From positions 4,154,001 to 4,218,000 of the forward strand of contig JAWLBI010000001.1 in assembly GCA_041394985.1 (NCBI GenBank): 64,000 nt of DNA. The letters are read 5' to 3'. Positions 1 to 9,270 of this stretch are shown here, piece by piece. The notes under the pieces are model-generated. The model had not been told where the DNA came from. It worked only from the letters and a program-made list of their open reading frames with translations, and did not search any database. Numbering within the stretch: position 1 is the first letter of the stretch; each line of letters opens with the position of its first letter. The translations under genes and the position numbers were made by a program. This DNA is from JAGLON01 sp041394985. GTDB lineage: Bacteria > Zixibacteria > MSB-5A5 > GN15 > JAAZOE01.

Positions 1-215
1 TGAATGAGGCCGATATAAATCTCGGCGCCGTCGCGCTTATTGAGGTGCAGAAGGGCCGACCACTGTATTTGATCGATGGATTTGGCCAGACAAAAGACTT
101 TTATGTCCGTCTCGGCAGCCCGGACTTTACCCTCTATATCGCTTCCCTGCGCCGGTGAGGCGCTCAGCAGGAGAAGTATCCCCGCCGCAACCAGAATGAT
201 ATCCCGTATTTTCAT
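1..215 (-). CDS. Exported protein of unknown function, N-terminal part only
   Basis: The reverse-strand ATG at 213-215 opens a frame that stays open to the left edge, so about 71 residues are visible. The first 22 or so residues are a clear Sec signal peptide: KIR, then a long hydrophobic stretch ending in SPAQG. The mature part begins SDIEGKVRAAETDIKVF and shows no motif I recognise. It is divergent from eno. The family cannot be decided without the missing C-terminus. Confidence 0.6.
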   Translation of the reverse strand, partial: MKIRDIILVAAGILLLLSASPAQGSDIEGKVRAAETDIKVFCLAKSIDQIQWSALLHLNKRDGAEIYIGLI

Positions 216-279
216 AGCGAAAAAATAGAGGTTTTAATTTTTTAAGTCAATTTTGAATTAGAGTCGGACCAAATTAAAC

Positions 280-307
280 TTGCGCTAACTCTTTTAAACC
301 GTATAGA
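280..307 (+). promoter_or_regulatory. Probable sigma-70 promoter of eno
   Basis: A -35-like TTGCGC (280-285) and a -10-like TATAGA (302-307) are 16 bp apart and lie about 40 bp before the eno start codon. The AAAGGAG ribosome site follows just before the ATG. This is a sequence match only. Confidence 0.4.
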
Positions 308-346
308 TTTCAATTCTATAACACTGAATTTACAAAAGGAGTTATC

Positions 347-1645
347 ATGTCGGATTTTCTCTATATATCGGCGCGTCAGATCCTCGATTCCCGAGGCACG
401 CCGACGGTTGAAGTCGATGTTATGCTCGACGACGGCACCCTTGGCCGCGCGGCCGTTCCCTCCGGCGCCTCGACCGGCGCCCACGAGGCGGTCGAACTGC
501 GCGATGGCGATAAAAATATTTATTTCGGCAAAGGCGTGTCCAAAGCCGTTAACAACGTCAATACGGTTATTGCCCCGGCGATTCTGGAGGCCGACCTCGA
601 TCCCTTCGATCAGGTACGCCTCGATAATTTCCTGATCGCCCTGGACGGCACGGAATCCAAATCGAAGCTCGGCGCCAACGCCGTCCTGGGCGTCTCCCTC
701 GCTACGGCGAAGGCCTGCGCTGAATCATCAGGCCGCTTCCTCTACGAATACATCGGCGGCTGTAATACCAAGCTGATGCCGGTTCCGATGATGAACATCC
801 TAAACGGCGGCAAACACGCCGACAACAATGTCGACCTGCAGGAATTCATGATTATGCCGGTCGGTGCGGAGTCATTCTCCGAGGCGCTCCGGATGGGCGT
901 CGAAGTATTCGGCAGCCTGAAAAAAGTACTCAAAGGCCAGGGCTATAATACCGCCGTCGGCGATGAAGGCGGCTTCGCCCCCGACCTGAAATCCAATGCC
1001 CAGGCGCTGGAAATCATCAGTGAAGCGGTCGATAAATCCGGATACAAGCTGGGCAAAGACATCATGTTTGCCCTCGACCCGGCCTCGACCGAATTCTACG
1101 ATGAGAAAAAAGGCAAGTACATTCTCTCTTCCGAGGGCCGCGAATTGTCATCGGAAGAAATGGTCGACTACTATGCCGAACTCGTAAAGAAGTATCCGAT
1201 TATTTCCATCGAGGACGGTCTGGCCGAGGACGACTGGGACGGCTGGAAACTGATGACGAAAAAGCTCGGCAACAAAATCCAGATCGTCGGTGACGACCTG
1301 TTCGTCACCAACCCGAAACGCCTCTGGCGCGGCATCACCGAAAGCGCCGCTAATTCAATCTTGATTAAATTGAACCAGATCGGTACGTTGACGGAAACGC
1401 TGGATACTATCGAGATGGCGAAAAAGGCCGGCTTTACGGCTGTCGTCTCGCATCGCTCCGGCGAAACGGAAGACGCAACGATTGCCGACGTCGTCGTGGC
1501 CACCGGGGCCGGTCAAATCAAGACCGGATCTCTCTGCCGCAGCGACCGCATCGCCAAGTACAATCAGCTCCTGCGCATCGAGGAGATGCTCGATGACATG
1601 GCTGAGTATCGCGGCAAGGACGTCTTCTACAACATTAAGAAATAG
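347..1645 (+). CDS. eno: Enolase (phosphopyruvate hydratase)
   Basis: Converts 2-phosphoglycerate to phosphoenolpyruvate in glycolysis. The 432-residue length is normal for the family. It starts with the usual N-terminal motif (SARQILDSRGTPTVEVDV) and carries the signature LIKLNQIGT followed by SHRSGETED near residue 368, which contains substrate-binding residues. The Mg-binding acidic positions are present in SIEDGLAEDDW and GDDLFVTNP. AAAGGAG lies five bases before the ATG. It is followed after 14 bp by the divisome gene, an arrangement of eno and ftsB/divIC seen in many bacteria. Cytosolic. Confidence 0.98.
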   Translation: MSDFLYISARQILDSRGTPTVEVDVMLDDGTLGRAAVPSGASTGAHEAVELRDGDKNIYFGKGVSKAVNNVNTVIAPAILEADLDPFDQVRLDNFLIALDGTESKSKLGANAVLGVSLATAKACAESSGRFLYEYIGGCNTKLMPVPMMNILNGGKHADNNVDLQEFMIMPVGAESFSEALRMGVEVFGSLKKVLKGQGYNTAVGDEGGFAPDLKSNAQALEIISEAVDKSGYKLGKDIMFALDPASTEFYDEKKGKYILSSEGRELSSEEMVDYYAELVKKYPIISIEDGLAEDDWDGWKLMTKKLGNKIQIVGDDLFVTNPKRLWRGITESAANSILIKLNQIGTLTETLDTIEMAKKAGFTAVVSHRSGETEDATIADVVVATGAGQIKTGSLCRSDRIAKYNQLLRIEEMLDDMAEYRGKDVFYNIKK

Positions 1646-1659
1646 TATCGATTACAGGT

Positions 1660-2016
1660 ATGGCCGAGGAAAAACTGACAAAGAAGGTCACCCGGCAGCT
1701 CATCAGTCGGCTGGCCGAATATGAACACGGGTTCAAGCGCAAAACCTCGCGCATCGTCGTGTGCCTCGGCGTTCTCTACCTGATGTATCTGTTTTTAGCC
1801 GGTGATTACGGATTGCTCCGTATTCACCGGCAAATAGACGAGCGCGACCATCTCAAGGAGCGCTTCACCCAGCAAGTGGCCGAGGCCGCCGATTACAAGT
1901 ATCGCCTGACGCGCATCAAGACCGATCCGCACTATATCGAATGGCTGGCCCGCACCCGGTACGGCTACTCCCGACCCGGCGAAATCATCTACCACCTCGA
2001 CTACAAATCCCGCTGA
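1660..2016 (+). CDS. ftsB: Septum formation initiator, FtsB/DivIC family
   Basis: A 118-residue bitopic membrane protein. It has a basic cytosolic N-terminus, one membrane segment at about residues 33-50 (IVVCLGVLYLMYLFLA), then a coiled coil (IDERDHLKERFTQQVAEA) and a conserved-type tail with DPHYIEWLARTRYGYSRPGE. That layout is typical of FtsB/DivIC, which joins FtsL and FtsQ/DivIB in the divisome. The position directly after eno supports the call. The TGA is followed one base later by the recO ATG, so the two are probably translationally coupled. Confidence 0.85.
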   Translation: MAEEKLTKKVTRQLISRLAEYEHGFKRKTSRIVVCLGVLYLMYLFLAGDYGLLRIHRQIDERDHLKERFTQQVAEAADYKYRLTRIKTDPHYIEWLARTRYGYSRPGEIIYHLDYKSR

Positions 2017-2017
2017 T

Positions 2018-2836
2018 ATGGCCATCCATAAAACCGAGGGAGTCATCCTCTCAAGCGTCGACTGGTCGGAATCATCGCAGACAATCACCGTTTTTACTCC
2101 CGACTGCGGCAAAATCGCCCTGACGATTAAGGGCTCGAAAAACATCAACGGTAAACGAGGCCGGGCGCTCCGCTTCGCGCGGCTGGAATTCTCCTGTTAT
2201 ATCCGAGGTGAAAAGGCCAGCGGGTATTTATCCGATGTCGATCCGGTCGAGGTGTTCATGTTCGAGAAGGACGGCCAGCTCGGCCGCCTGACGTTTGCCT
2301 CGGCCGCGCTGGAGCTTTTGAACAATCTCCTCGATGACGGCGATCCCCAATCGGTGTGTTACCAGATAACGCTGTCATTTCTAAGGATGGTCGATTCCAT
2401 CGAGAAAAAGCGGTTGCCGGGATTGTTCGCCGGATATATATTGCGCATTGTCTCGCTGCTGGGGTTTCGCCCCAATCTCGTCGGCTGCTCCGGATGCGGC
2501 CATCCGGTCCGGGAATCGGCCGGCGATGCACTGGAAGAACAGGTTCTCTTGTTGAGTGTCGAGCGCGGCGGTATGATATGCCCTAATTGTCGGCGAGATA
2601 TGCCCGGAGAAAACAGCCTGATCGGACTCAAACCCGAGTTCCACGGCAAACTGATCCGGCTTATGGAAGCCTCGCTGGTGGAAGCGTCGAAAATACCGAT
2701 CAGCCTGAACGATTTGAACCTGCTGGTCGAGCTGCTCACCTCGCTTTTGAAATACCATGCGGGAACAATGAAGAATTTGAAATCGTTCGGGTTTCTGGAT
2801 AAACTGCAAAAGGCGGTTAAAACCTACGGAGGATAA
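2018..2836 (+). CDS. recO: DNA repair protein RecO
   Basis: RecO loads RecA on SSB-covered single-stranded DNA with RecR and anneals complementary strands. The 272-residue protein has the N-terminal OB-fold start (TEGVILSSVDWSESSQTITV) and the helical C-terminal half. It also has a four-cysteine zinc site: CSGCG near residue 158 and CPNC near residue 188. It lies one base after ftsB and six bases before glyS, in a compact operon. Nothing appears truncated. Confidence 0.93.
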   Translation: MAIHKTEGVILSSVDWSESSQTITVFTPDCGKIALTIKGSKNINGKRGRALRFARLEFSCYIRGEKASGYLSDVDPVEVFMFEKDGQLGRLTFASAALELLNNLLDDGDPQSVCYQITLSFLRMVDSIEKKRLPGLFAGYILRIVSLLGFRPNLVGCSGCGHPVRESAGDALEEQVLLLSVERGGMICPNCRRDMPGENSLIGLKPEFHGKLIRLMEASLVEASKIPISLNDLNLLVELLTSLLKYHAGTMKNLKSFGFLDKLQKAVKTYGG

Positions 2837-2842
2837 CGACTC

Positions 2843-4162
2843 GTGGCCAAGAACAAACAAGTCAAAGACGAATTCATGGATAAACTGGTATCGCTCTGCA
2901 AACGACGCGGCTTTATCTTCCCCTCGTCCGAAATCTACGGCGGCATCAACGCCTGCTGGGACTACGGCCCCCTCGGCGCCGAACTCAAGCGCAACATCAA
3001 AGACTTCTGGTGGAAAGAGATGGTGCACAAGCGCGCGGATATCGAAGGCCTCGACGCGGCTATCCTCATGCACCCGCAGGTCTGGGTGACCTCGGGCCAT
3101 GTCGGCGAATTCTCCGATCCGCTGGTCGACTGCAAAAAATGCAAATCCCGCTTCCGGGCCGATGAACTCACTACCGAGGCCTGCCCCAACTGCGGCGGAG
3201 AACTGACCGAACCGCGTCAGTTCAATCTAATGTTCAAGACCTTCATGGGACCGGTCGAATCCGACGCTAATATCGTGTATCTGCGACCGGAAACGGCCCA
3301 GGGCATCTATGTCAACTTCCTGAATGTGCAAGGCCCCTCGCGGCAGAAAATCCCGTTCGGTATCGCGCAGATCGGTAAAGCCTTCCGCAATGAAATCACG
3401 CCGGGCAATTTCATCTTCCGCACCCGCGAATTCGAACAGATGGAAATGCAGTTCTTCGTCAAGCCGGGCGAGGATGAAAAATGGTTCGAGTACTGGCAGG
3501 AAAAACGCTGGCAGTATTATCTCGATTTGGGCATCAACGAAAAGAAGCTGCGCTGGGCGCCGCACGGCCCGAAAGACCTGGCCCACTATGCCAAAGCGGC
3601 TACCGATATCGAATACGAATTCTCCTTCGGCTGGAAAGAACTCGAAGGCGTCCACAACCGGACGGACTTTGATTTGTCGCGCCACAAAGAGGCCACCGGC
3701 AAAGACCTCCGCTACTATGATGAAGAGACGAAAGAGAAATATATACCCTATATCATCGAGACCTCGGCCGGATGCGACCGCACGCTGTTAACCTGCCTTG
3801 TCGATGCCTATCACGAGGAAGAGGTCAAGGGAGAGGTGCGCGTCACACTGAATCTGTCACCGAAGATTGCGCCGTTCAAGGCGGCGGTGTTCCCGCTGGT
3901 CAAGAAAGACGGTATGCCCGAGGTGGCGCACAAGATTCACGATGAGTTGCAGACGCGCTTCAAAGTATTCTATGATGAATCTGGCGCTGTCGGCCGCCGC
4001 TACCGCCGCCAGGATGAGATCGGAACGCCGTATTGCATCACGGTGGATGGTGAGACGCTGGAAAACGAGACGGTGACGCTCCGCGACCGCACGACGATGG
4101 AACAATCGCGCGTCAAGATCGCTGACCTGATGGATATTTTGGATAAGAAGGTCAACGGCTGA
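2843..4162 (+). CDS. glyS: Glycyl-tRNA synthetase, single-chain alpha2 type
   Basis: Charges tRNA-Gly. This is the 439-residue class II dimeric enzyme (GlyQS), not the two-subunit bacterial alpha2beta2 form. Evidence includes SSEIYGGINACWDYGPLG at the N-terminus, a CxxC...CPNCGG insertion near residues 93-115, motif 2 (FRNEITPGNFIFRTREFEQMEM, residues about 183-204) and motif 3 in the C-terminal core (ETSAGCDRTLL), followed by the anticodon-binding domain. The start is GTG, chosen because GGAGG lies just upstream at 2828-2832 and overlaps the end of recO. A terminator follows at 4286. Confidence 0.96.
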   Translation: MAKNKQVKDEFMDKLVSLCKRRGFIFPSSEIYGGINACWDYGPLGAELKRNIKDFWWKEMVHKRADIEGLDAAILMHPQVWVTSGHVGEFSDPLVDCKKCKSRFRADELTTEACPNCGGELTEPRQFNLMFKTFMGPVESDANIVYLRPETAQGIYVNFLNVQGPSRQKIPFGIAQIGKAFRNEITPGNFIFRTREFEQMEMQFFVKPGEDEKWFEYWQEKRWQYYLDLGINEKKLRWAPHGPKDLAHYAKAATDIEYEFSFGWKELEGVHNRTDFDLSRHKEATGKDLRYYDEETKEKYIPYIIETSAGCDRTLLTCLVDAYHEEEVKGEVRVTLNLSPKIAPFKAAVFPLVKKDGMPEVAHKIHDELQTRFKVFYDESGAVGRRYRRQDEIGTPYCITVDGETLENETVTLRDRTTMEQSRVKIADLMDILDKKVNG

Positions 4163-4285
4163 CGAGGGAATCCACCCCGTATTACGGAAATTTAGGCGCC
4201 CCGCCTCTTTTGAGGTGGGATTCTTCTGTAGGGGCCGGGTCCTCCGGCCCGCAGGGATGAACCTCTCTGCAAATCGAAAATCAAT

Positions 4286-4312
4286 AGGCCGGTGTTACTA
4301 CCGGCCTTTTTT
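4286..4312 (+). terminator. Rho-independent terminator of the eno-glyS unit
   Basis: The perfect 8-bp stem AGGCCGGT/ACCGGCCT with a six-base loop is followed by a run of T. Confidence 0.85.
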
Positions 4313-4363
4313 ATTGTAAGGCAGGTATGTCTTCAAACCCGCCAGTCTTGTATGGGCATATAT

Positions 4364-4392
4364 TGGCGGATTTTATGAAAAATCCGCCCTAC
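4364..4392. repeat. Palindromic intergenic repeat (GGCGGATTTT...AAAATCCGCC type)
   Basis: A near-perfect palindrome centred on ATG. Its reverse complement matches the palindrome at 12300-12328 at about 26 of 29 positions, so it belongs to a dispersed family. Confidence 0.6.
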
Positions 4393-4432
4393 ATTTTTTG
4401 CTGCTGTACTCCGCAGCCGTACCAAAGGATTT

Positions 4433-5515
4433 CTATTTCCAATCCCGAATCCGGAGAAACGAAATCGTGTGATTATCTGCATTTGTGCCATAAAGGTAAA
4501 GCCTTCCGACGGTAGAGTTATAGAGAAGTACTATTTCATCATCTAGACTTTTATCATCCAGGATAATCGCACCATGTTTAATGTTCACATATGAATTATC
4601 CATTTCAAATAGAGTTTTATCTCTTTTCAAGTCTGTAGGAAACCGGATAGATTTATATAGTGATATCTCAGGGGAATTGCCATTATCCAAAGTAATTATG
4701 AAATAATCGCCGTCCTTCTTTATTACCGAGTATCCACCACTGATATATTTATTGATCGGGGCAAGATATTGAGAACTTTCCGACCAATTTAGATATGTCC
4801 AAAACTCCCAGGTTTGCAAAAAGCTACCATTCGGAATCCTGGCTACACAAGCTCCTCGTCCAAAAAGAAGGGACTCAGTCCCAAATATAAATGTATAGAT
4901 GGAGTCGGCAAAAATATCCACGCCGAAAGGGAAATTAAAGCTAATAAACTTCGGAGTTCTATCAATTAATTCAAAATTCGGGAGCAAGTATCGTACGATT
5001 TCCGTACCCTTAACTTCGTTATCTCCGTACAATATATCTTGCTGCGGACAAACAGAACATATAATCTCCAGCGTATCTCCGATCACTTGACCACTAAGTG
5101 GAATATAAAAATAACTCGAATCCTCGTGTGGTATCATCGGCAGAGGATCTTCCGGCGTTCCTTTATGGAGTGTTTCGAAGTCGCTGCCATCGGTGATCAC
5201 GAAGCAGTTACGGACATACTTCGCATCAGCAGGCCTCGTGCGATCGGAATAGACCGTATCGAGAAACGACGTCCCGAATAACCATAGTGTTCGCCCATCG
5301 GGAAGCGGAATAGAATAGCCGCCATTTCCGCCGGTCCATCCGCCTCCGTAGCGTGTGAATAATTCATTCAATTCTCTATACTCGAAAACCGTCGCATAGG
5401 TTTTATTGTCGAAATTCTCCAGCGGGAAATCGCAATCATCGCAACAACCTGATAACATTATGCTCAAGACAAGCAATACCAGAGATACAAATATGTAGAA
5501 AAGGTGATATCGCAT
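4433..5515 (-). CDS. Lipoprotein with a predicted beta-propeller-like domain (DUF4185/DUF5005-like)
   Basis: The 360-residue protein starts with a lipoprotein signal peptide ending in LSGC, with the lipidated cysteine near residue 25, followed by CDDCDF. The segment GGWTGGNGGYSIPLPDGRTL, then WLFGTSFLD, resembles the first blade of DUF4185/DUF5005 proteins, which have a glycosidase-like five-bladed propeller. That assignment is from memory of the motif and is tentative. The ATG overlaps the last base of the upstream outer-membrane gene's stop codon (TGATG), so the two genes are coupled. Base composition is AT-richer than the eno operon. Confidence 0.6.
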   Translation of the reverse strand: MRYHLFYIFVSLVLLVLSIMLSGCCDDCDFPLENFDNKTYATVFEYRELNELFTRYGGGWTGGNGGYSIPLPDGRTLWLFGTSFLDTVYSDRTRPADAKYVRNCFVITDGSDFETLHKGTPEDPLPMIPHEDSSYFYIPLSGQVIGDTLEIICSVCPQQDILYGDNEVKGTEIVRYLLPNFELIDRTPKFISFNFPFGVDIFADSIYTFIFGTESLLFGRGACVARIPNGSFLQTWEFWTYLNWSESSQYLAPINKYISGGYSVIKKDGDYFIITLDNGNSPEISLYKSIRFPTDLKRDKTLFEMDNSYVNIKHGAIILDDKSLDDEIVLLYNSTVGRLYLYGTNADNHTISFLRIRDWK

Positions 5516-6972
5516 CAATTCGTCCAGTCTATCATGCGACGCAATTCAAAGTGTATCAATTGTGTCTTTGTGCAATAATATGTCGGGAAATGTTTGTCCA
5601 GATTCATTGTCTTATTTGTCATTCCCACAATGATGTAGTTATTTTCACCCGCCTCGAATCCGAATCCGGCCTTATAAAACGGATAGGTGAAGGTATCCTC
5701 ATCTTCGGCGATAATCGAGTTGATGTCTAATTCAGTATAGAAATATTGTGATTTCCCGAAGTAGTATTTCAATTCGGCATAAGCGGTAACACCGTCCACA
5801 AAACGTTTGTGATACTCTGCGAAAACCGCCCATTGGCTGAACGACCTGTCGAATAACTCAAGGGGGTATAATTGATCTCCGGCATAATTGAAAATGTCGT
5901 ATCGATTGGTTTCGCGGTAGTGTGTCGAGCGTTCCTCCTTGAGTTGATAGTTAAAAATGCCGCCATAATGCCTAAATTCAAACCTGCCGGAATAGTTAAA
6001 TCTGCCTGCTTGTCCTTCGAATGTCCCCCCAATGAGCGCTGCCAGTTTCAATTTCGTTTCATAATCACCGTTATAATAACGATAGGCCACCTGCCCATAA
6101 TAACGAATACCTTCTGTTAATTGCACCCCTGCTGAGACATTCAATACGTCGACAGGCTTGCCGCCATTATTGGACCCAGTATTGTGGGTATAATCGGCAA
6201 AGTCGGTAAGCCCGAATCGAATATCTGCCATTATACCTTTTCCTAGATTGAGGCTTTCCACGGAAATCATATAATCGAGTAAATCATCGATATCCAGACC
6301 AATGCCATATTTCAGATCACCGATATGCAAATGAGACAGGCGAAACCGCCCCAATTGAACAAACATATAGACTGCCTGGAAATCAATATTGTACAGCAAC
6401 AACCCTTCATAATATCGCAATTTTTGAAAAGTCCCGGCACTCATGCGAAACTGACCTCCGGCATCCCATATTTTGAATGGGTTGTCATCGCTCACTGTAT
6501 GATAATCAATCATATACTTGGGATAGACGATTATCATGTTCTCATTGTAGGTTCCGCCGGAAAATCCTCGGTGTTCGACGGTCATTGAAGTTGAAATAGT
6601 TAGTTCAGTACCTCGTCTGATATTTCCTGCAAATTCCAGATATGATGCGGCATGCAATAACGGATTGTCGGTCAGCCTGTCTCCATCCAGATACCACTGA
6701 TCCTGTAAATAGGATTCCAGCCTTCTGCGCTCTGATAAATACTCCGGCCGAAGAATCAATATCCCCTCATCCGGTATATTAATATGAGGTTGATATATTA
6801 CCCCCCCGCCAACATCAAACGACACGCTGTCGAACAGATCCGACAGCGACAAATCATCCGCCCGGCAATCGGTCGCGCAATACAATACACTTTGAATCAC
6901 GATTGACAATGATATGATTAAAACACGACTCAGCGAATGCTTGCGATTTCTCCTGATGTCCGAGAACTTCAT
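5515..6972 (-). CDS. Probable outer-membrane beta-barrel protein
   Basis: About 485 residues. A signal peptide (hydrophobic RVLIISLSIVIQSVLYC) precedes a protein dominated by alternating amphipathic strands rich in Tyr and Gly, such as GIRYYGQVAYRYYNGDYETK and WAVFAEYHKRFVDGVTAYAE, as expected of a barrel. There is no recognisable enzymatic motif. The ATG at 6972 is preferred over an in-frame GTG nine bases upstream because the purine-rich GGGAGGGG lies at a suitable distance from the ATG. A good promoter lies at 7022-7050. It is coupled to the lipoprotein gene downstream, so the two products probably act together at the outer membrane. Confidence 0.6.
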   Translation of the reverse strand: MKFSDIRRNRKHSLSRVLIISLSIVIQSVLYCATDCRADDLSLSDLFDSVSFDVGGGVIYQPHINIPDEGILILRPEYLSERRRLESYLQDQWYLDGDRLTDNPLLHAASYLEFAGNIRRGTELTISTSMTVEHRGFSGGTYNENMIIVYPKYMIDYHTVSDDNPFKIWDAGGQFRMSAGTFQKLRYYEGLLLYNIDFQAVYMFVQLGRFRLSHLHIGDLKYGIGLDIDDLLDYMISVESLNLGKGIMADIRFGLTDFADYTHNTGSNNGGKPVDVLNVSAGVQLTEGIRYYGQVAYRYYNGDYETKLKLAALIGGTFEGQAGRFNYSGRFEFRHYGGIFNYQLKEERSTHYRETNRYDIFNYAGDQLYPLELFDRSFSQWAVFAEYHKRFVDGVTAYAELKYYFGKSQYFYTELDINSIIAEDEDTFTYPFYKAGFGFEAGENNYIIVGMTNKTMNLDKHFPTYYCTKTQLIHFELRRMIDWTN

Positions 6973-7021
6973 TGTGAACACACCCCTCCCGGCACGCGCG
7001 CGAGCGAACGATTATGTTAAT

Positions 7022-7050
7022 AAAGTATATAGTATTAGCGAGGATGTCAA
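7022..7050 (-). promoter_or_regulatory. Sigma-70-type promoter for the outer-membrane/lipoprotein pair
   Basis: On the reverse strand TTGACA (7050-7045) is followed by TATACT after 15 bp or TACTTT after 17 bp. It lies about 50-75 bp before the start at 6972. Confidence 0.5.
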
Positions 7051-7187
7051 GCGGTGGCGATTTGTTTTCTGCAGTGATTACACATTCCGAATGAATTTCT
7101 TCTCGATAAATTGAATGATGTGTCAAAAATTAGATATTTCAGGCCCTGCTTCATTCGCATACGCAGAAATAACAGAGGTTTCATATT

Positions 7188-7209
7188 CGGCAGACGTCCC
7201 CGTCTGCCG
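7188..7209. repeat. Palindromic repeat CGGCAGACG-TCCC-CGTCTGCCG
   Basis: A perfect 9-bp stem with a four-base loop. The same stem with the complementary loop GGGA occurs at 12374-12395, so copies exist in both orientations. Confidence 0.65.
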
Positions 7210-7235
7210 GGTAATCGATATCGCAAAAGACTAGC

Positions 7236-8708
7236 CTATTTCAGCACCGGTATCGACTTGCCGTTCCAGCGGAAATTTATCGCCGGGATGAAATCCGTCA
7301 GCCTCGTCAGCCCCTTTTCATACTGCGTCCGCAATCCTAATTCGACCGCAATGGTTTTCGACATCTTGATATTTCCACCGTATGCGAGCGTATGATACTT
7401 CTTCTCCTCCGTCGGACTGAAAAGATACTCGAAGAAAAACGATTGCTTGCGACTACCGATCATCACCGATGCCCCGTACTCGTCGAGCTTCACTCCGGAC
7501 ATCAGCGAATGCTTATACATCACATTCGCCTTCACCTTCTTATGGGGGCCGAAACTCGACGTCAGCCAATAAGCAAACCCCTCCTGCTTCAATTTCAGGC
7601 TATCGACATGAGGACTGTCGTACGACCACATGTATCCATAGGCCGCATCGACCGTAAATGCATTCCAATGAGCATCGGCCAGACTGTCGGCCACCTTTTT
7701 CAACAGTCTGTCGCGTTTTTTATTTTCAGCCTTCAGTTTATTGTCGAGTTTCGTCTGGAGGGTCTCATTCTGTTTCTGCAATTCAGGTACCGCCAGCTTC
7801 TTGAAATGCGCATTGATGTCTTTTGTCTCCACATCAGTATACGCCCGCTTCAGACCGCCAAGCGTGACGAAATAATTGAGAAGCGAGTCGGACTCTCGGA
7901 GCTGTTGCGAAACGTTTATATATACGGGAAGGTTTTTGTAGTCGATAGGCTGCGGCGACTGATCCTCAGCCCAGTACCGATATTTCGTCACGACGTCTCC
8001 GAATTGCAGGCGAAGACTATCCGTCTGCCCTTCCAAAACCGGGATAATCTCTTTAATCTTAAGCGGGTAGCATGCATCGCAGCCAATCAGTACTTCATTG
8101 GCCGAGATTGTATTACCTATTTGCGTTTCCTCTTGTGACATTACCGGCGAAATCAACTCGATAATCTTTTGATCGTATATGAGATCATACTCCTGAAATA
8201 AATTAACCCGGCTGCCGACTGCCAGGAACTTGGTCGAATCCTTCTCCGCCGTTCCCAGAGACAGCTTCATTGATTGAAAGACGCGGTTAATATCATATCC
8301 GCGCTTTTTACTGATTGAATAGGTCGGGGCCAATCCGTTCAACCCATCGAGATAATTCTGTTTCTGTTTCCTCAACAGCGTCTCATATCGCCCGTGATAT
8401 AAAAGCGAATGAAGCGGCTGGACCTCGATTGCGGCATTCGAAACGATTTTATCATCTTTGATAATCACGTCGAGCTTGAGATCCTTGATATCCATCCCCG
8501 ATTCCGGAATCGATTTCGGAGAGACATCCAACAAAATAAATGCCGGCGATGAGGGGGCCGTCAAATCAGTCGCCTCGACAAGCGCCGCAGCAGATGTCGT
8601 ATCCTTCTCAGAATTATCATCGCCGGAGTTATCCTCCGCCCACACAACTGCCGGCAATAAAAGCAAAAAGGCTATCAAAAAAACAAACCGAGAGTTTACT
8701 GTATTCAT
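7236..8708 (-). CDS. Exported protein of unknown function with a possible outer-membrane C-terminal domain
   Basis: The 490-residue protein has a signal peptide (FVFLIAFLLLLPAVVWA) and a long central region with Lys/Glu-rich helices that could form a coiled coil (around residues 290-345). Its C-terminal part of about 140 residues has alternating strands (MYKHSLMSGVKLDEYGASVM, FFFEYLF), which look like a barrel or sandwich domain. I do not recognise the family. It starts three bases after the stop of the upstream small gene, and AAGGAG lies in that gene's end, so the two form an operon. Confidence 0.55.
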   Translation of the reverse strand: MNTVNSRFVFLIAFLLLLPAVVWAEDNSGDDNSEKDTTSAAALVEATDLTAPSSPAFILLDVSPKSIPESGMDIKDLKLDVIIKDDKIVSNAAIEVQPLHSLLYHGRYETLLRKQKQNYLDGLNGLAPTYSISKKRGYDINRVFQSMKLSLGTAEKDSTKFLAVGSRVNLFQEYDLIYDQKIIELISPVMSQEETQIGNTISANEVLIGCDACYPLKIKEIIPVLEGQTDSLRLQFGDVVTKYRYWAEDQSPQPIDYKNLPVYINVSQQLRESDSLLNYFVTLGGLKRAYTDVETKDINAHFKKLAVPELQKQNETLQTKLDNKLKAENKKRDRLLKKVADSLADAHWNAFTVDAAYGYMWSYDSPHVDSLKLKQEGFAYWLTSSFGPHKKVKANVMYKHSLMSGVKLDEYGASVMIGSRKQSFFFEYLFSPTEEKKYHTLAYGGNIKMSKTIAVELGLRTQYEKGLTRLTDFIPAINFRWNGKSIPVLK

Positions 8709-8711
8709 ATG

Positions 8712-9140
8712 TTATTTCTCCTTCGGTTTGAATTCTATAGTGCGGCGATAGTACCTTACGTCATCATTGTCGACCTTTTCATCGATAACCAGCGACTGGC
8801 TGACTTCATCCTGAATGACTTCATACTTTACATATAGTTCGGAATTACCGGGATGCGGGGCATATTTACCCTGAATCAGAACGACAAACTTGTGAAGATC
8901 ATTAGTCGCCAATGGAATCGTAAACATATCAAGCTCGGAATCGTCGATCCGCTTCTTCCCGACCCCAAACTCCTCGAACCGTATCTCTTCATTGTCAGAC
9001 ATGTCCGCATAAAACAGGGCAAAACTGCCGAGTGTGTTATATTTGGCCTCGATCGAGAGCAACACTGGAAGATCCGGCACATAATGAAATACCAGCTTTT
9101 TAGCGCTCCCCGCTTTACTATCCTTTTTAGAATCTGCCAT
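8712..9140 (-). CDS. Small hypothetical protein, first gene of a two-gene operon
   Basis: A soluble protein of 142 residues with no signal peptide: MADSKKDSKAGSAKK, then a beta-rich body (LVFHYVPDLPVLLSIEAKYN, KFVVLIQGKYAPHPGN). The start at 9140 is chosen because AGGAGG sits five bases upstream; an in-frame ATG 75 bases further up has no such site. The neighbouring gene encodes an exported protein, but this one appears cytosolic. No family recognised. Confidence 0.6.
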   Translation of the reverse strand: MADSKKDSKAGSAKKLVFHYVPDLPVLLSIEAKYNTLGSFALFYADMSDNEEIRFEEFGVGKKRIDDSELDMFTIPLATNDLHKFVVLIQGKYAPHPGNSELYVKYEVIQDEVSQSLVIDEKVDNDDVRYYRRTIEFKPKEK

Positions 9141-9270
9141 TTTGCCTCCTGTCAAATCACCGCATGTTTTGTATAGGGCTCGCGAACATGATTGAGCCCA
9201 ACCATCGGCTGGCACACGAGATTGAATTGTGAGATTTCAAAAAAGCTATGACCGTCTCTGAGCTTCTTTA

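Larger units (their letters stand above)
4163..4432. other. Intergenic region with several small hairpins
   Basis: No gene is supported here. The stretch holds a hairpin at 4201-4219 (CCGCCTC/GAGGTGG), a GTAGGGG-type hairpin at 4228-4252, the glyS terminator, and a palindrome at 4364-4392 that recurs near 12.3 kb. It separates convergent transcription units. Confidence 0.5.

Noticed and set aside
2381..3100. Long reverse-strand frames over recO and glyS
   Set aside because: They lie opposite clearly conserved genes and have no recognisable protein features.
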